Part shown: one piece after another, positions 15,467 through 23,926 of the stretch | Numbering within the stretch: the first letter of the stretch is position 1 | How the letters are laid out: every line of letters starts with the position of its first letter | Source: Treponema sp. UBA3862 | Lineage (GTDB): Bacteria; Spirochaetota; Spirochaetia; Treponematales; Treponemataceae | Reading direction: 5' to 3' | DNA length: 32,940 nt | Assembly: GCA_002392405.1 (NCBI GenBank) | Contig: DGGY01000042.1 | Coordinates: forward strand, 1 to 32,940 | The notes under the pieces: model-generated | Database searches by the model: none | What the model was told of the DNA's origin: nothing | Seen by the model: only the letters and a program-made list of their open reading frames with translations | Position numbers and translations under genes: made by a program

Positions 15467-18302
15467 TTCATTTTTTATCCTTTTCTGTACTGCAGCCTGT
15501 GCCTTCAGCCTTTTTTTATTCTGGAAGGATTTAAACAGTTCAACAGTCAGAAGTGACAAGAAAAAGATTGCCTCAATTACCTTTAAGCAGAACATAGCCC
15601 AGCGTAAATTCAGCGACAGGGTCGTATGGGAACGCCTGCAGAATAATTCTCCTCTTTATGATGCTGACACAATCCGCACTGCTTCGCAGAGTTCTGCGAC
15701 AATTCATTTTGCAGGCGATATTACTGTTGATATAGATGAAAACACCATGCTTCAGATTCTTGTGATGAAGGACGGAAGTTATTCAATTAATGTGGGCGGC
15801 GGTTCTTTAAGCGTAGATACGACTTCTGTTAAATCCGGCGGAGAGGCTGCTTCTGTAATTTCCCTCAAAATGGATGACGGCACAAAGCTTAATCTTGAAA
15901 AAGGAAGTAAAGTTAGTGCTTTGTCTGATTCTTCAGCAGGTGCTCATTCCTTCCAGCTTGAAGCGGGCCACGGTTTTGTAGAAAACTCTGACGGTCATCA
16001 GGAAAAAATGACCGAAGGTCAGAATGTTCAGGTGCTTAAAGACGGAAAGATGGAGAGAAGCCCTGTTACTGTAACTTCTGTTTCCCGTGACTTAAAGCTT
16101 TTACAGTTTGAGGGAGATTCTCCTAAAGAAATTCCTCTTGAATGGACAACTACCCCTGAACTTGAAGATAAAGATGTAATCATTGAAACTTCTTATGATA
16201 AAGACTTTGCAAAAATCGAAAATACCTACGAAACAAAGGGAAGCGGCTCTGTAAACGTAGAAAACGAAGGCGGAAAGCTTTACTGGAGAGTTTATTCAAA
16301 AGAAAATAAAGAAAATCCTGTGCAGGGTAAGATTACTGTTCAGAAAGTAAATGACATAAAATCTCTTGCACCTCTTGATAAATCAACTTATACCGTAAAA
16401 AAAGAAGCGCCTAAAATCAATTTTGCCTGGGAAGGAAACGGCTGGGCAGACTTTTATAAGGTTGATGTTTACAGTGTGCTTGATGATCAGGTCCCTGTAA
16501 AGTCTGAAGAGGTCTGTGAAGAAAACCTTGTTGTAAGTGATCTTGAAGAAGGTGAGTACCTGTGGAAGGTAACTCCGCATTATGCAATTAACAATGCAGG
16601 TTACGGAAAAGAGACGGAGATTAAATCTATTGTAATTAAAAAGGCTGAAGATGTACGGCCGCCTCTTTTAATCAGTCCTGCTGACAATGCAAAACTCAAC
16701 ATGATTGATTCTTCGACTGCAGTAAACTTTATGTGGAAGGGCGAAAACGAAGGAAACTTTACTGTTGAAGTTTCTGATTCAAAAGATTTTGAACACCTTG
16801 TATTTAAAACTCAGACAGAAAATTTAAGGCATATTGAAAACTTTAATTCATCAATTCTGCCTGAAGGCTCATATTACTGGAAAGTAAGCCAGACTCTGCC
16901 GGATGAAGAAAATGTAAAGACAAGTGAAATCCGTTCTTTCAGCGTAGAGCGATACATTGCAGGTGAAAATAAGCTTCTGTATCCGCCGTTTGACTACAGT
17001 CTTGAATATTCAAAACTTGATGATTTTGAGTTTATGTACAAGATTTCTCCTGATTTTAAGGGAGAAGAATGTACTGCTTTAATTGAGTTTTCAACAACTC
17101 CTGACTTTACTTCATCTGTGTCGTGTGAATGTGAAAAGGCAGATAACAAAATAAAGGGTGCGGCAGTTAAAGAGCTTTTAAAAGCCGGAACTTATTACTG
17201 GCGCGCTGCGGTAAAAAATGTAAACACAGGTCTTGTTGAAAATCCTTCAGAAACAAGAAAAATAACTCTTTTAAAGGATTTTGCAGTTCCTGTAATTACT
17301 TCTCCGTCGCCTTCAAAAGCACTAATCGTATATCTTTCTGATACTGTGCGCATTAACTGGAATGCAGTCCCTGGTGCTGAGTATTATTCCGTTAAGGTTT
17401 ATGATGAAGAAGGCGTTGAGATTCCTCAGGTTTCCTCAACAGTAAAAAATACTTCTTTTGCCGCTAAGTTAAACCTTCCAAAAAATGAAGGTGAAAATAT
17501 CTATAAACTTGCTTCACCTTTAAGTTTTACTGTAAGCGTGCAGCCGTTTGCCCGCGAAACTGAGCTTTCAAAAATAAGAATCGGGCGCATTACAGAAAAT
17601 ACCTTTACTGTGCGCTCTCCCCGTCCTGCCGTTTTAACTGAGCCGTATAACGGTCAGAAAATTGACGGCCTTGCTGCATTAAGGTCTCCTGTTACTTTAA
17701 GCTGGCGAAAAGGGGATGAGCTTGTTTCTTCGAGACTTGTATTAAGCCGCCGCCTTAGTGACGGAAGCTGGCAGACAGAAAAAGTAATAAACTCTCCGGC
17801 TCAGACAGAAAGTTTTAAGCGCTTAAAGAGCGGACTTTATAAGTATCAGATTATTGCAGAAGGGGCGGGTGGTATTCCTTTAAGTTCAAAAGAAAGGGAA
17901 TTTACCGTTACTCCGCCGGCCGCCCTTGAAAAAGCAGTGCTTGTTTCTCCCTCGGCAGGATTTGTAATGGACGGAGCCTATTTAAGGAAGAACCGTAACC
18001 TTAATTTTGACTGGCAGGATGTTCAGGGGGCTACGGATTATCTTTTTGTTCTCTATAAAAGAAATGCCGACGGTTCGCTTTTAAAGATTTTTGAAGAAAA
18101 AACTAAAAAAAGTGCGTTAAAATTTAAGAATCTGCGTATGCTTGACCTTGCTTCCTTTGAATGGCAGGTTACAGCGTTTGCACGTGCTAAAGACGGTTTT
18201 GTTGAGCAGAAATCCAGTGTCGCCTCAGGACAGTTTAAGATTCAGTTTGAACTTCCGCGCACGATTCAGACAATAGATTCGGGAACACAGTATGGTGAAT
18301 AG
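15435..18302 (+). CDS. Membrane-anchored FecR-domain protein with FN3-like repeats
   Basis: About 955 residues. A single hydrophobic segment near residues 8-30 (NSFFILFCTAACAFSLFLFW) anchors it, leaving the rest in the periplasm. A FecR-type beta domain covers about 60-205 (NSPLYDADTIRT, then strands with GGGSLSVDT and a VENSDG segment). After it come about seven FN3-like modules of 85-105 residues, each with a core Trp (INFAWEG, VNFMWKG, INWNAV, LSWRKG, FDWQDV) and many ending in a YYWKV or similar strand. FecR domains in other bacteria relay outer-membrane signals to inner-membrane partners. The start ATG 15435 is chosen because GGTGAGG lies nine bases upstream and the overlap with the cyclase is then 32 bases; a longer frame to 15378 lacks such a site. 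Partnership with the cyclase is inferred from the operon. Confidence 0.78.
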   Translation: MQKKTRLRLVNSFFILFCTAACAFSLFLFWKDLNSSTVRSDKKKIASITFKQNIAQRKFSDRVVWERLQNNSPLYDADTIRTASQSSATIHFAGDITVDIDENTMLQILVMKDGSYSINVGGGSLSVDTTSVKSGGEAASVISLKMDDGTKLNLEKGSKVSALSDSSAGAHSFQLEAGHGFVENSDGHQEKMTEGQNVQVLKDGKMERSPVTVTSVSRDLKLLQFEGDSPKEIPLEWTTTPELEDKDVIIETSYDKDFAKIENTYETKGSGSVNVENEGGKLYWRVYSKENKENPVQGKITVQKVNDIKSLAPLDKSTYTVKKEAPKINFAWEGNGWADFYKVDVYSVLDDQVPVKSEEVCEENLVVSDLEEGEYLWKVTPHYAINNAGYGKETEIKSIVIKKAEDVRPPLLISPADNAKLNMIDSSTAVNFMWKGENEGNFTVEVSDSKDFEHLVFKTQTENLRHIENFNSSILPEGSYYWKVSQTLPDEENVKTSEIRSFSVERYIAGENKLLYPPFDYSLEYSKLDDFEFMYKISPDFKGEECTALIEFSTTPDFTSSVSCECEKADNKIKGAAVKELLKAGTYYWRAAVKNVNTGLVENPSETRKITLLKDFAVPVITSPSPSKALIVYLSDTVRINWNAVPGAEYYSVKVYDEEGVEIPQVSSTVKNTSFAAKLNLPKNEGENIYKLASPLSFTVSVQPFARETELSKIRIGRITENTFTVRSPRPAVLTEPYNGQKIDGLAALRSPVTLSWRKGDELVSSRLVLSRRLSDGSWQTEKVINSPAQTESFKRLKSGLYKYQIIAEGAGGIPLSSKEREFTVTPPAALEKAVLVSPSAGFVMDGAYLRKNRNLNFDWQDVQGATDYLFVLYKRNADGSLLKIFEEKTKKSALKFKNLRMLDLASFEWQVTAFARAKDGFVEQKSSVASGQFKIQFELPRTIQTIDSGTQYGE

Positions 18303-19989
18303 AAAAAAAATCCTGCTGACAGTTTTATTTCTTCTCATATGTTCACTTTTTGATGCTGCTTCTCAGTCTAAATTAAAGCAGAAAATTGAATGGAAGGAAG
18401 ATCCGAACGCATTTGAATATAAAGTTGAATTAAAAAATCTCGCTGACGGTACAACAGATACCTTTACAACTGAAAAATCTTCTGTCACTTTTTCAAAGCC
18501 TGCAGGAAAATATCAGTACAGGATTACAGCCTATGACTTTCTGGGCAGGGAAAGTTCCGTAAGCCGCTGGCAGCCAATTGAATTTGTAAAGGCCTTAAAG
18601 CCAAAGGTTGAAAAAGTAAAGGAAAAAGTAGAAGTAAAGCCTAAGCTTACGGAAAGCGGAAAGGCAGTTGCAGATACAAAAATTGAGATTCCTGTAGACA
18701 TAGAAAGCGTTACAAAAGATTCAAAAGTTGAACTTGTAAATCCTTCAACAAACGAAAAAATTCCTGCTCAGATTGTTTTTGACAGGGCTTCTGATGAAAA
18801 AGAAAAAGGCAGTTCAGAAAAAAAAGCTCAGAAAATTCTTGTTTCAGATGTTAAGGGCGGAGACTGGAAAATCCGGGTTACAAATCCGGGCGGTTTTACT
18901 GCAGAAAGTGAACAGCTTGTAAAAATCGAAAAAATTACTGACGAAGAACTTGCCCGTTTTGAAGAAGAAAAACGGCAGGAAAAACAGCGTATGGAAGAAG
19001 CTCGTCTTGCAGAAGAAAAACGCCTGGAAGCCGAGCGTCTGGCAAAAGAAGAAGCTGAAAGGCAGCGTCTTGAAGCAGAAAGACTTGCTGAAGAAGAAGC
19101 TGCCCGTCTTGCCCGGGAAGAAGCAGAACTTCTTGAGCGGGAAGAAAAGGCCCGCCTGGAAGCTGCAAAAATTGCCAAAGAAATTGCAGAAAGGGATGCT
19201 GCTGAAAGACAGGCAAAACTTGAAGAAGAGGAAAGGGCAAGAAAAGAAGCAGAACGTCTTGAAGCTGAACGTCTTGCTAAAGAAGAAGCTGACCGTCTTG
19301 AAGCCGAGCGCCTTGAAAGGGAAGAAGCAGAGCGTCTTGCAAAAGAAGAGGCTGCCCGTCTTGAAGCTGAGCGCCTTGCCCGTGAAGAAGAAGAGAGGGC
19401 TGAAAAATTGCGCAGGGCCCGGCAGAAAAAGCTTGCTGTCAAGAAAAAAGCTGCAAAGCCTGCAAAGGATATAATACTTACAGGAGCTTTCGGCATAGCC
19501 CTTGATACACAGGACACTGTATTAAGTGAACTTCACTCTTCGTCTACAGTTTTTAGCCCTCACGGCTGCCTCATGTATCTTCCCCTTAAAAGCAAAGACT
19601 ATGGCTGGAGATTCGGCTCTCAGTTAAACGCTTCCTACATGACTTTTACGAAATCCTATGATTATGCAGAGGTGGACACATCAGCCTTAGCGGCTTCCTT
19701 TGATTTTGTGCTTCAGAGGAGGCTTTTTGCTGATCAGGCCATGCTTGAGTTAAAGGCGGGCGGAGGCCTTATGGTTTTTGAAACCTCTGTTACCTATAAG
19801 AATCTTGATAAGGATAATCCTTCAGACAAATTTTATACCCAGCCTCTTGCCATGGCAGGTCTTGGACTTATGGTAATTCCTGTAAAACACCTTGTTTTTG
19901 AGTTTGGTGCGGATTATAATTACTGTAAAGTCAGCGGAGAAAACTTATTTCTGTTGAGGACTTATCTTGGAATGGGACTGAGGTTTTAG
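18292..19989 (+). CDS. Outer-membrane barrel protein with a long charged helix
   Basis: A 565-residue exported protein with four parts. A signal peptide (1 to about 25, ending DAASQ) is followed by an FN3-like module (about 30-100) like those in the preceding gene, with KIEW and a YQYRI strand. A beta-rich spacer runs to about 217. Residues about 218-385 are almost entirely Glu, Arg, Lys, Ala and Leu in 8- and 13-residue units (RLEAERLAKEEAE type), predicted as one long helix, either coiled coil or single alpha-helix. The C-terminal 170 residues alternate beta strands and end in MGLRF, a barrel-type terminal Phe. At 0.15 nm per residue the helix would be about 25 nm long, near periplasm width. 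It overlaps the FecR gene by 11 bases. Possible role: linking the outer membrane to the FecR protein or cell wall. Function unknown. Confidence 0.75.
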   Translation: MVNRKKILLTVLFLLICSLFDAASQSKLKQKIEWKEDPNAFEYKVELKNLADGTTDTFTTEKSSVTFSKPAGKYQYRITAYDFLGRESSVSRWQPIEFVKALKPKVEKVKEKVEVKPKLTESGKAVADTKIEIPVDIESVTKDSKVELVNPSTNEKIPAQIVFDRASDEKEKGSSEKKAQKILVSDVKGGDWKIRVTNPGGFTAESEQLVKIEKITDEELARFEEEKRQEKQRMEEARLAEEKRLEAERLAKEEAERQRLEAERLAEEEAARLAREEAELLEREEKARLEAAKIAKEIAERDAAERQAKLEEEERARKEAERLEAERLAKEEADRLEAERLEREEAERLAKEEAARLEAERLAREEEERAEKLRRARQKKLAVKKKAAKPAKDIILTGAFGIALDTQDTVLSELHSSSTVFSPHGCLMYLPLKSKDYGWRFGSQLNASYMTFTKSYDYAEVDTSALAASFDFVLQRRLFADQAMLELKAGGGLMVFETSVTYKNLDKDNPSDKFYTQPLAMAGLGLMVIPVKHLVFEFGADYNYCKVSGENLFLLRTYLGMGLRF

Positions 19990-19991
19990 TT

Positions 19992-21080
19992 ATGAAAAGA
20001 AAACCGCTCAGGTCAGTTCAAAGTCTCTTTAAAGCCCTTATTTACGGGGCTGCCTGTCTTTTCCTTTTATTTGTTTTTTCCTGTTCTGACGAAATGACTA
20101 TGGGCAGCCTTAATTTTGGAGGCGATCTTTTCGACGGCATTCAAAACGACCTTTCTTCAGACTGCCTGGTTGAATTAGACGGCTATAGTTCCTGCCATGT
20201 TAAGATGCCCTTCAAAAAAACATATACGAAAGATGCCCTGATTGATTTTTTTAAGAAAAACAGGCTTCTTTCTGCCGTAAATCCCGGCTATTATCCTGAA
20301 AACTGGAAATTTGACGGCTTTCAGGATTCTGCTCTTGACGCTTCGACTAATATTGATAAAAGCAGATTTTATACAAATGACGGAGCAGGCTATATTTCTG
20401 TTTTAACTGTTCCTCCCTATGATTTTATCCTTCAGGCTGGAAGCTGGAAGATCAGGACAGATACCCCTTATACGGTAGTATTTTTATTTCAGTCTGCAGA
20501 AGATACTGATATATATGAACAGCTTGACTCTTATCAGCCCTTTCCTCTTTTTGGCGGAACGGGAGTGGCTTTTAATGACGCTTTTGTTCAATCTGTTTAT
20601 GAGAATAATAAAGATTATATTCCGGCAGGCTTTGAATATGAAGGGCTTGATCCTTCTTCAGACACTGAAATTAAGGCAGACGGAACTTCAGTATTAAAGA
20701 TACGGCTTAAGAGAAAGAGTGACGTGTCTCCGGTCACCATTATTCCTGAAATTAATTACGGAGATATTGAACTTGGAAATCTGTCCGGCAGGGTATGGTC
20801 AAAATCCGCGAATAATCAGATTACAATGACTTTAAGTGAAGAGGCAAAAGATGTAATTAATGCTTCTACCACGATGACTGCAACACTTTATTATATTGCT
20901 GACGATAAACTTGTTGAAACGCCTGGCGGAGTGGGTGTAGACGGTTATACTGCCGGTGTAAGTGAAGAATTTAAGCTTGCATTTGCAGAAACTCTTGATG
21001 TTGGTGTGTATACACTTGTAATTTCGGCTTCTGATGTGAGAATTTCTACATTCTCCTGTGTATTTACGGTGACCTACTGA
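19992..21080 (+). CDS. Hypothetical lipoprotein in the cyclase operon
   Basis: A 362-residue lipoprotein: a long basic and hydrophobic signal ends in FVFSC, lipid site C31. The mature part is beta-rich with many aromatic residues. I recognise no catalytic motif and no named family. The stretch YYPENWKFDGFQD faintly resembles the end of an InlB-type B-repeat, and the final 90 residues (from about WSKSANN) look like an Ig-like sandwich ending SCVFTVTY. It starts two bases after the barrel gene's stop, and its own stop overlaps the next start by one base (TGATG), so its expression is tied to both. Location is probably the outer membrane, facing the surface or periplasm. Confidence 0.72.
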   Translation: MKRKPLRSVQSLFKALIYGAACLFLLFVFSCSDEMTMGSLNFGGDLFDGIQNDLSSDCLVELDGYSSCHVKMPFKKTYTKDALIDFFKKNRLLSAVNPGYYPENWKFDGFQDSALDASTNIDKSRFYTNDGAGYISVLTVPPYDFILQAGSWKIRTDTPYTVVFLFQSAEDTDIYEQLDSYQPFPLFGGTGVAFNDAFVQSVYENNKDYIPAGFEYEGLDPSSDTEIKADGTSVLKIRLKRKSDVSPVTIIPEINYGDIELGNLSGRVWSKSANNQITMTLSEEAKDVINASTTMTATLYYIADDKLVETPGGVGVDGYTAGVSEEFKLAFAETLDVGVYTLVISASDVRISTFSCVFTVTY

Positions 21081-23440
21081 TGAAAAAAATTATTTTTTGT
21101 ATAAGTTTAATGATTTCTCTTTTTATCCTGCTTTCCTGTCATGATTTTCACCTGCAGGAAGACCTTCCTGTGCCGGACGGGTATCAGAGAGTTGTATTCA
21201 GACCAGCCGGCAGTGAAGGCGGACTGGCGAAAACTGTCATTATGCCGGATTTACCTTCTCTTGTTTCTTCGGAATCTTCACAATTGTCTTTAAAAGCTGA
21301 AGTTTCCGGCAGTGACGGTTCTAACAGCACTTACACAGGATCTTACAGCACAGGGGTAGTGGCAGAATTAAAAACAGGAATCACTTATACGGTTATCTTA
21401 AGTTTAGTAAATGCTTCAGACACAGTTTTTTTAAGCGGCAGTAAATCCGTAACTCCCGCCGGCGGTGGAACTTCAAGTGAAAGCATTGAACTTTCTAGAG
21501 TTGTGCCGGAGGCGGACAGCGACCAGACGGGAGATATTGAACTTAGATTTACCTGTTCAACCTCAGATTTCGCCTATAAGATATTATGGCCGGATGGTTC
21601 AACTTCAAGTGCCAATAATAAGACAGCCCGGGAAGAAGTAACAGTAACAAAAAACGGATTGTCTGCGGGGTTACATAAAGTATATTTCGGTTTATATACC
21701 GGGGAAGAACCGTCTGAAACTGATATTTCCTTTTATAAATGTATTGATGTTTATGTTTATGCCGGGCAGACATCTTCATTATGGATTAACGGGGATGATA
21801 CTGCTACCGTTTATGATTTTGCAGGAGAAGAGGGAGCTTTTTCCAGTTCTGAGACTACATATTTTTTGAATCTGACTGCAGAAGGGAAGGAATATACTCA
21901 GGACAATCTTCCGTTTCAGGTAATTACCGGGGATCTTACGGAAGACATGCATCTGCAAATTACTCTTGGTGTTCCCGGACAGAAAGTAGAAGTTTTTATT
22001 AATAATTCTCCCACACCCATGTCACATACAGTTTCAGAGGTTAATTCTGCTTTGATTTCAACCCTTGATTATAATCTTGGAAAATCTGAAAGCCTTAGTA
22101 TTAAAGTTATGGTAACTTCTCCTGATAATTCAGAAACTACATACAGATTTTTTACCATCAAAAACCCCTATGCTCTGTCTTACAGCGATACTTCTTCAAT
22201 TGCAGGGCTTTTAGGCTGGACCGGCAGCTCTGCTTTTAGGACAGATACTCTGGATTATGCTGGCCTTTCCCTTGATAGCACTGCCTATACAATTTACACA
22301 AAAGAAGAACTGGTGCAGTTTTCAAATCTTGTAAATTCAGGAATACACTTTAGCGGCTGCAAGGTTGAACTTAAAAGTGATATTTCCCTGAAGGGAATTG
22401 AGTGGATTCCTGTCGGTTATTACAGCAGTTCAGAAAATAAACCATTTAAAGGAACTTTTGACGGCGGTGGTTTTACAGTTTCGGATCTGAATGTTGGTAT
22501 GAGTGCAAGTGATACTGATACAGCAGGATTCTTTGGATATGTTTTAGAAGGGAATGTAAAAAATCTTAACTGTTATGGCACTGTAAAAGGAGGAAATAAG
22601 TATGTCGGAGGTATTGTTGGATATTTTAAGAATGTGACTACTGGAGTTTTTTCTATTGAAAATTGTTATTTTAATGGAACTGTAGAATCAAGTAACAATC
22701 AAATGGCAGGTGGAATTGTCGGTTTTTTTTATACAAATTACGATGCTTTAATTTCCGGATGTCATTCAGAAGGTAACTTAAATTGTAATAATTTACATGC
22801 CGGTGGTATAGCTGGTTACGTATATCATACTAAGATATTAAACTGTTATAATAAGATGTCCATTGATAATTCAGCAAACACCAGTAGCACAGGTGGAATT
22901 GTCGGAACAGTTATTGCCGGCTCAGGAACTTCACTTTATGCAGAAATTACAAACTGTGTGAATTATGGTGCTGTTAAAGCGACAGGTACTGCGGGCTATG
23001 GCGCTGGTATAGTAGCAGCTTGTCCAGAAAGTTATGTGTTAACACTTAATAATTGTGTAAATTTTGGAGAAGTTAAAGATTCGTACTACTCTAATGGTAT
23101 TGCTTATACAAAGTCTAATGTTAATATTCCATTGATCAAAAACTGTTATAATGTTGGTTCTGTCAGTAAAAAAGATAATGGCTACGCATATTCTATTATA
23201 GGTTCTAAACTTACTGGTGAATTTAGCTGTTATTACATTACCGGTGGTCCGGATCCGTGTCCTTCTTTTGATGAACTTGCTGAAGGTGTATGCAGTACCA
23301 TAGAAGAAGCCTGCGGCGGTACATACACTTATGAAGCTTTTAAGGATAAACTGCTTTTTACAGACGAAAACGGTAACACGACTGACTACACCTATGAATA
23401 TAACGGGAAACCATACCCGGTTCCGATAGAATGTAAGTAG
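21080..23440 (+). CDS. Lipoprotein with GLUG-type repeats, possible adhesin
   Basis: A 786-residue lipoprotein with signal ending LLSC (lipid site C20). The first 370 or so residues form beta-sandwich modules without a clear family. From about residue 405 the sequence changes to a right-handed repeat fold: segments such as FKGTFDGGGFTVSDLNV, AGFFGYV, VGGIVGYF, AGGIVGFF, AGGIAGYV and TGGIVGT recur about every 30-45 residues. These match the GLUG motif found in large surface proteins and bacterial adhesins. The repeat part of the DNA is visibly more AT-rich (about 30-32 percent G+C in sampled lines near 22681-22860, against 40-52 percent in lines near 21481-21600), which hints at a separate origin. 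It is the last gene of the cyclase operon, and no clear terminator follows. Ligand unknown. Confidence 0.8.
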   Translation: MKKIIFCISLMISLFILLSCHDFHLQEDLPVPDGYQRVVFRPAGSEGGLAKTVIMPDLPSLVSSESSQLSLKAEVSGSDGSNSTYTGSYSTGVVAELKTGITYTVILSLVNASDTVFLSGSKSVTPAGGGTSSESIELSRVVPEADSDQTGDIELRFTCSTSDFAYKILWPDGSTSSANNKTAREEVTVTKNGLSAGLHKVYFGLYTGEEPSETDISFYKCIDVYVYAGQTSSLWINGDDTATVYDFAGEEGAFSSSETTYFLNLTAEGKEYTQDNLPFQVITGDLTEDMHLQITLGVPGQKVEVFINNSPTPMSHTVSEVNSALISTLDYNLGKSESLSIKVMVTSPDNSETTYRFFTIKNPYALSYSDTSSIAGLLGWTGSSAFRTDTLDYAGLSLDSTAYTIYTKEELVQFSNLVNSGIHFSGCKVELKSDISLKGIEWIPVGYYSSSENKPFKGTFDGGGFTVSDLNVGMSASDTDTAGFFGYVLEGNVKNLNCYGTVKGGNKYVGGIVGYFKNVTTGVFSIENCYFNGTVESSNNQMAGGIVGFFYTNYDALISGCHSEGNLNCNNLHAGGIAGYVYHTKILNCYNKMSIDNSANTSSTGGIVGTVIAGSGTSLYAEITNCVNYGAVKATGTAGYGAGIVAACPESYVLTLNNCVNFGEVKDSYYSNGIAYTKSNVNIPLIKNCYNVGSVSKKDNGYAYSIIGSKLTGEFSCYYITGGPDPCPSFDELAEGVCSTIEEACGGTYTYEAFKDKLLFTDENGNTTDYTYEYNGKPYPVPIECK

Positions 23441-23642
23441 GGGAATCAGTATATGATCAGAAACATCTATGTGGTACAAGAATATACAGTGTAAAAATAT
23501 CATCTTTATAATTTATTTAGCTGACTGTTTATAACAAAATATTAATCCATGCTTTTTGTCTGTTTTTGACTTTTTGCTCCAATAAATATATGTGGAAAGA
23601 AAATTTTATTTCTTCTTACTTTATTTATCTGGAGTTTAAAAT

Positions 23643-23874
23643 ATGGCAGATTATTCATTTTCTGAACGCTGGGAAAACCTTACACTGGCGGACAATTTTA
23701 TTTTCTGTGGATTTAGGCGACGGAACTTATAAAATCTTTTTTAATGCAAAAGAGTGTGATAAAATGGAGTCGGCAGAGGAGAAGTCTTTCTTTAATTTTA
23801 TAAAAGGCAGCAATCCCGACACAGAGTTTACAAAACAGCTTTCAGAAAAACTTCTTCTTGCCAGGTGTAACTAA
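23643..23874 (+). pseudogene. Internally deleted Rpn/PD-(D/E)XK nuclease-transposase remnant
   Basis: From ATG 23643, eight bases after GGAG, one frame reads MADYSFSERWENLTLADNFI and then FC, the N-terminal signature of Rpn-family recombination-promoting nucleases and putative transposases. It runs into a stop at 23730-23732. A different frame from about 23704 reads VDLGDGTYKIFFNAKECDK and on to TEFTKQLSEKLLLARCN, matching the C-terminal end of the same family, with stop at 23872-23874. The whole middle, including the nuclease active site, is missing, and the join at about 23703-23712 shifts the frame. A normal family member is around 300 residues; about 77 codons survive. An open frame from 23566 covers the C-terminal part but its first 45 residues are not protein-like. 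The region 23441-23642 upstream is AT-rich with no gene seen. Confidence 0.72.
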
Positions 23875-23926
23875 ATGGTGTAAGTTTAAAAACAACGCTG
23901 ACATTTTTTTTACAGGAGATTTTTTT

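Noticed and set aside
15074..15595. A 173-codon open frame on the - strand over the cyclase-FecR gene junction
   Set aside because: Its codons are the reverse of two well-supported overlapping genes; no signal or family pattern is seen.
18950..19474. A Lys/Leu-rich open frame of 174 codons in another + frame
   Set aside because: It is a shifted reading of the same coil-coding repeat, with no start signal of its own.
18828..19517. A 229-codon open frame on the - strand, very rich in Ser and Arg
   Set aside because: It is antisense to the repetitive Glu/Arg/Ala coil of the barrel gene; the low-complexity coil explains the absence of stops.
23566..23874. A 102-codon + strand frame taken as an intact gene
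   Set aside because: Only its last 55 residues look like protein, and they are the C-terminal end of the Rpn family; the matching N-terminal signature is in another frame.
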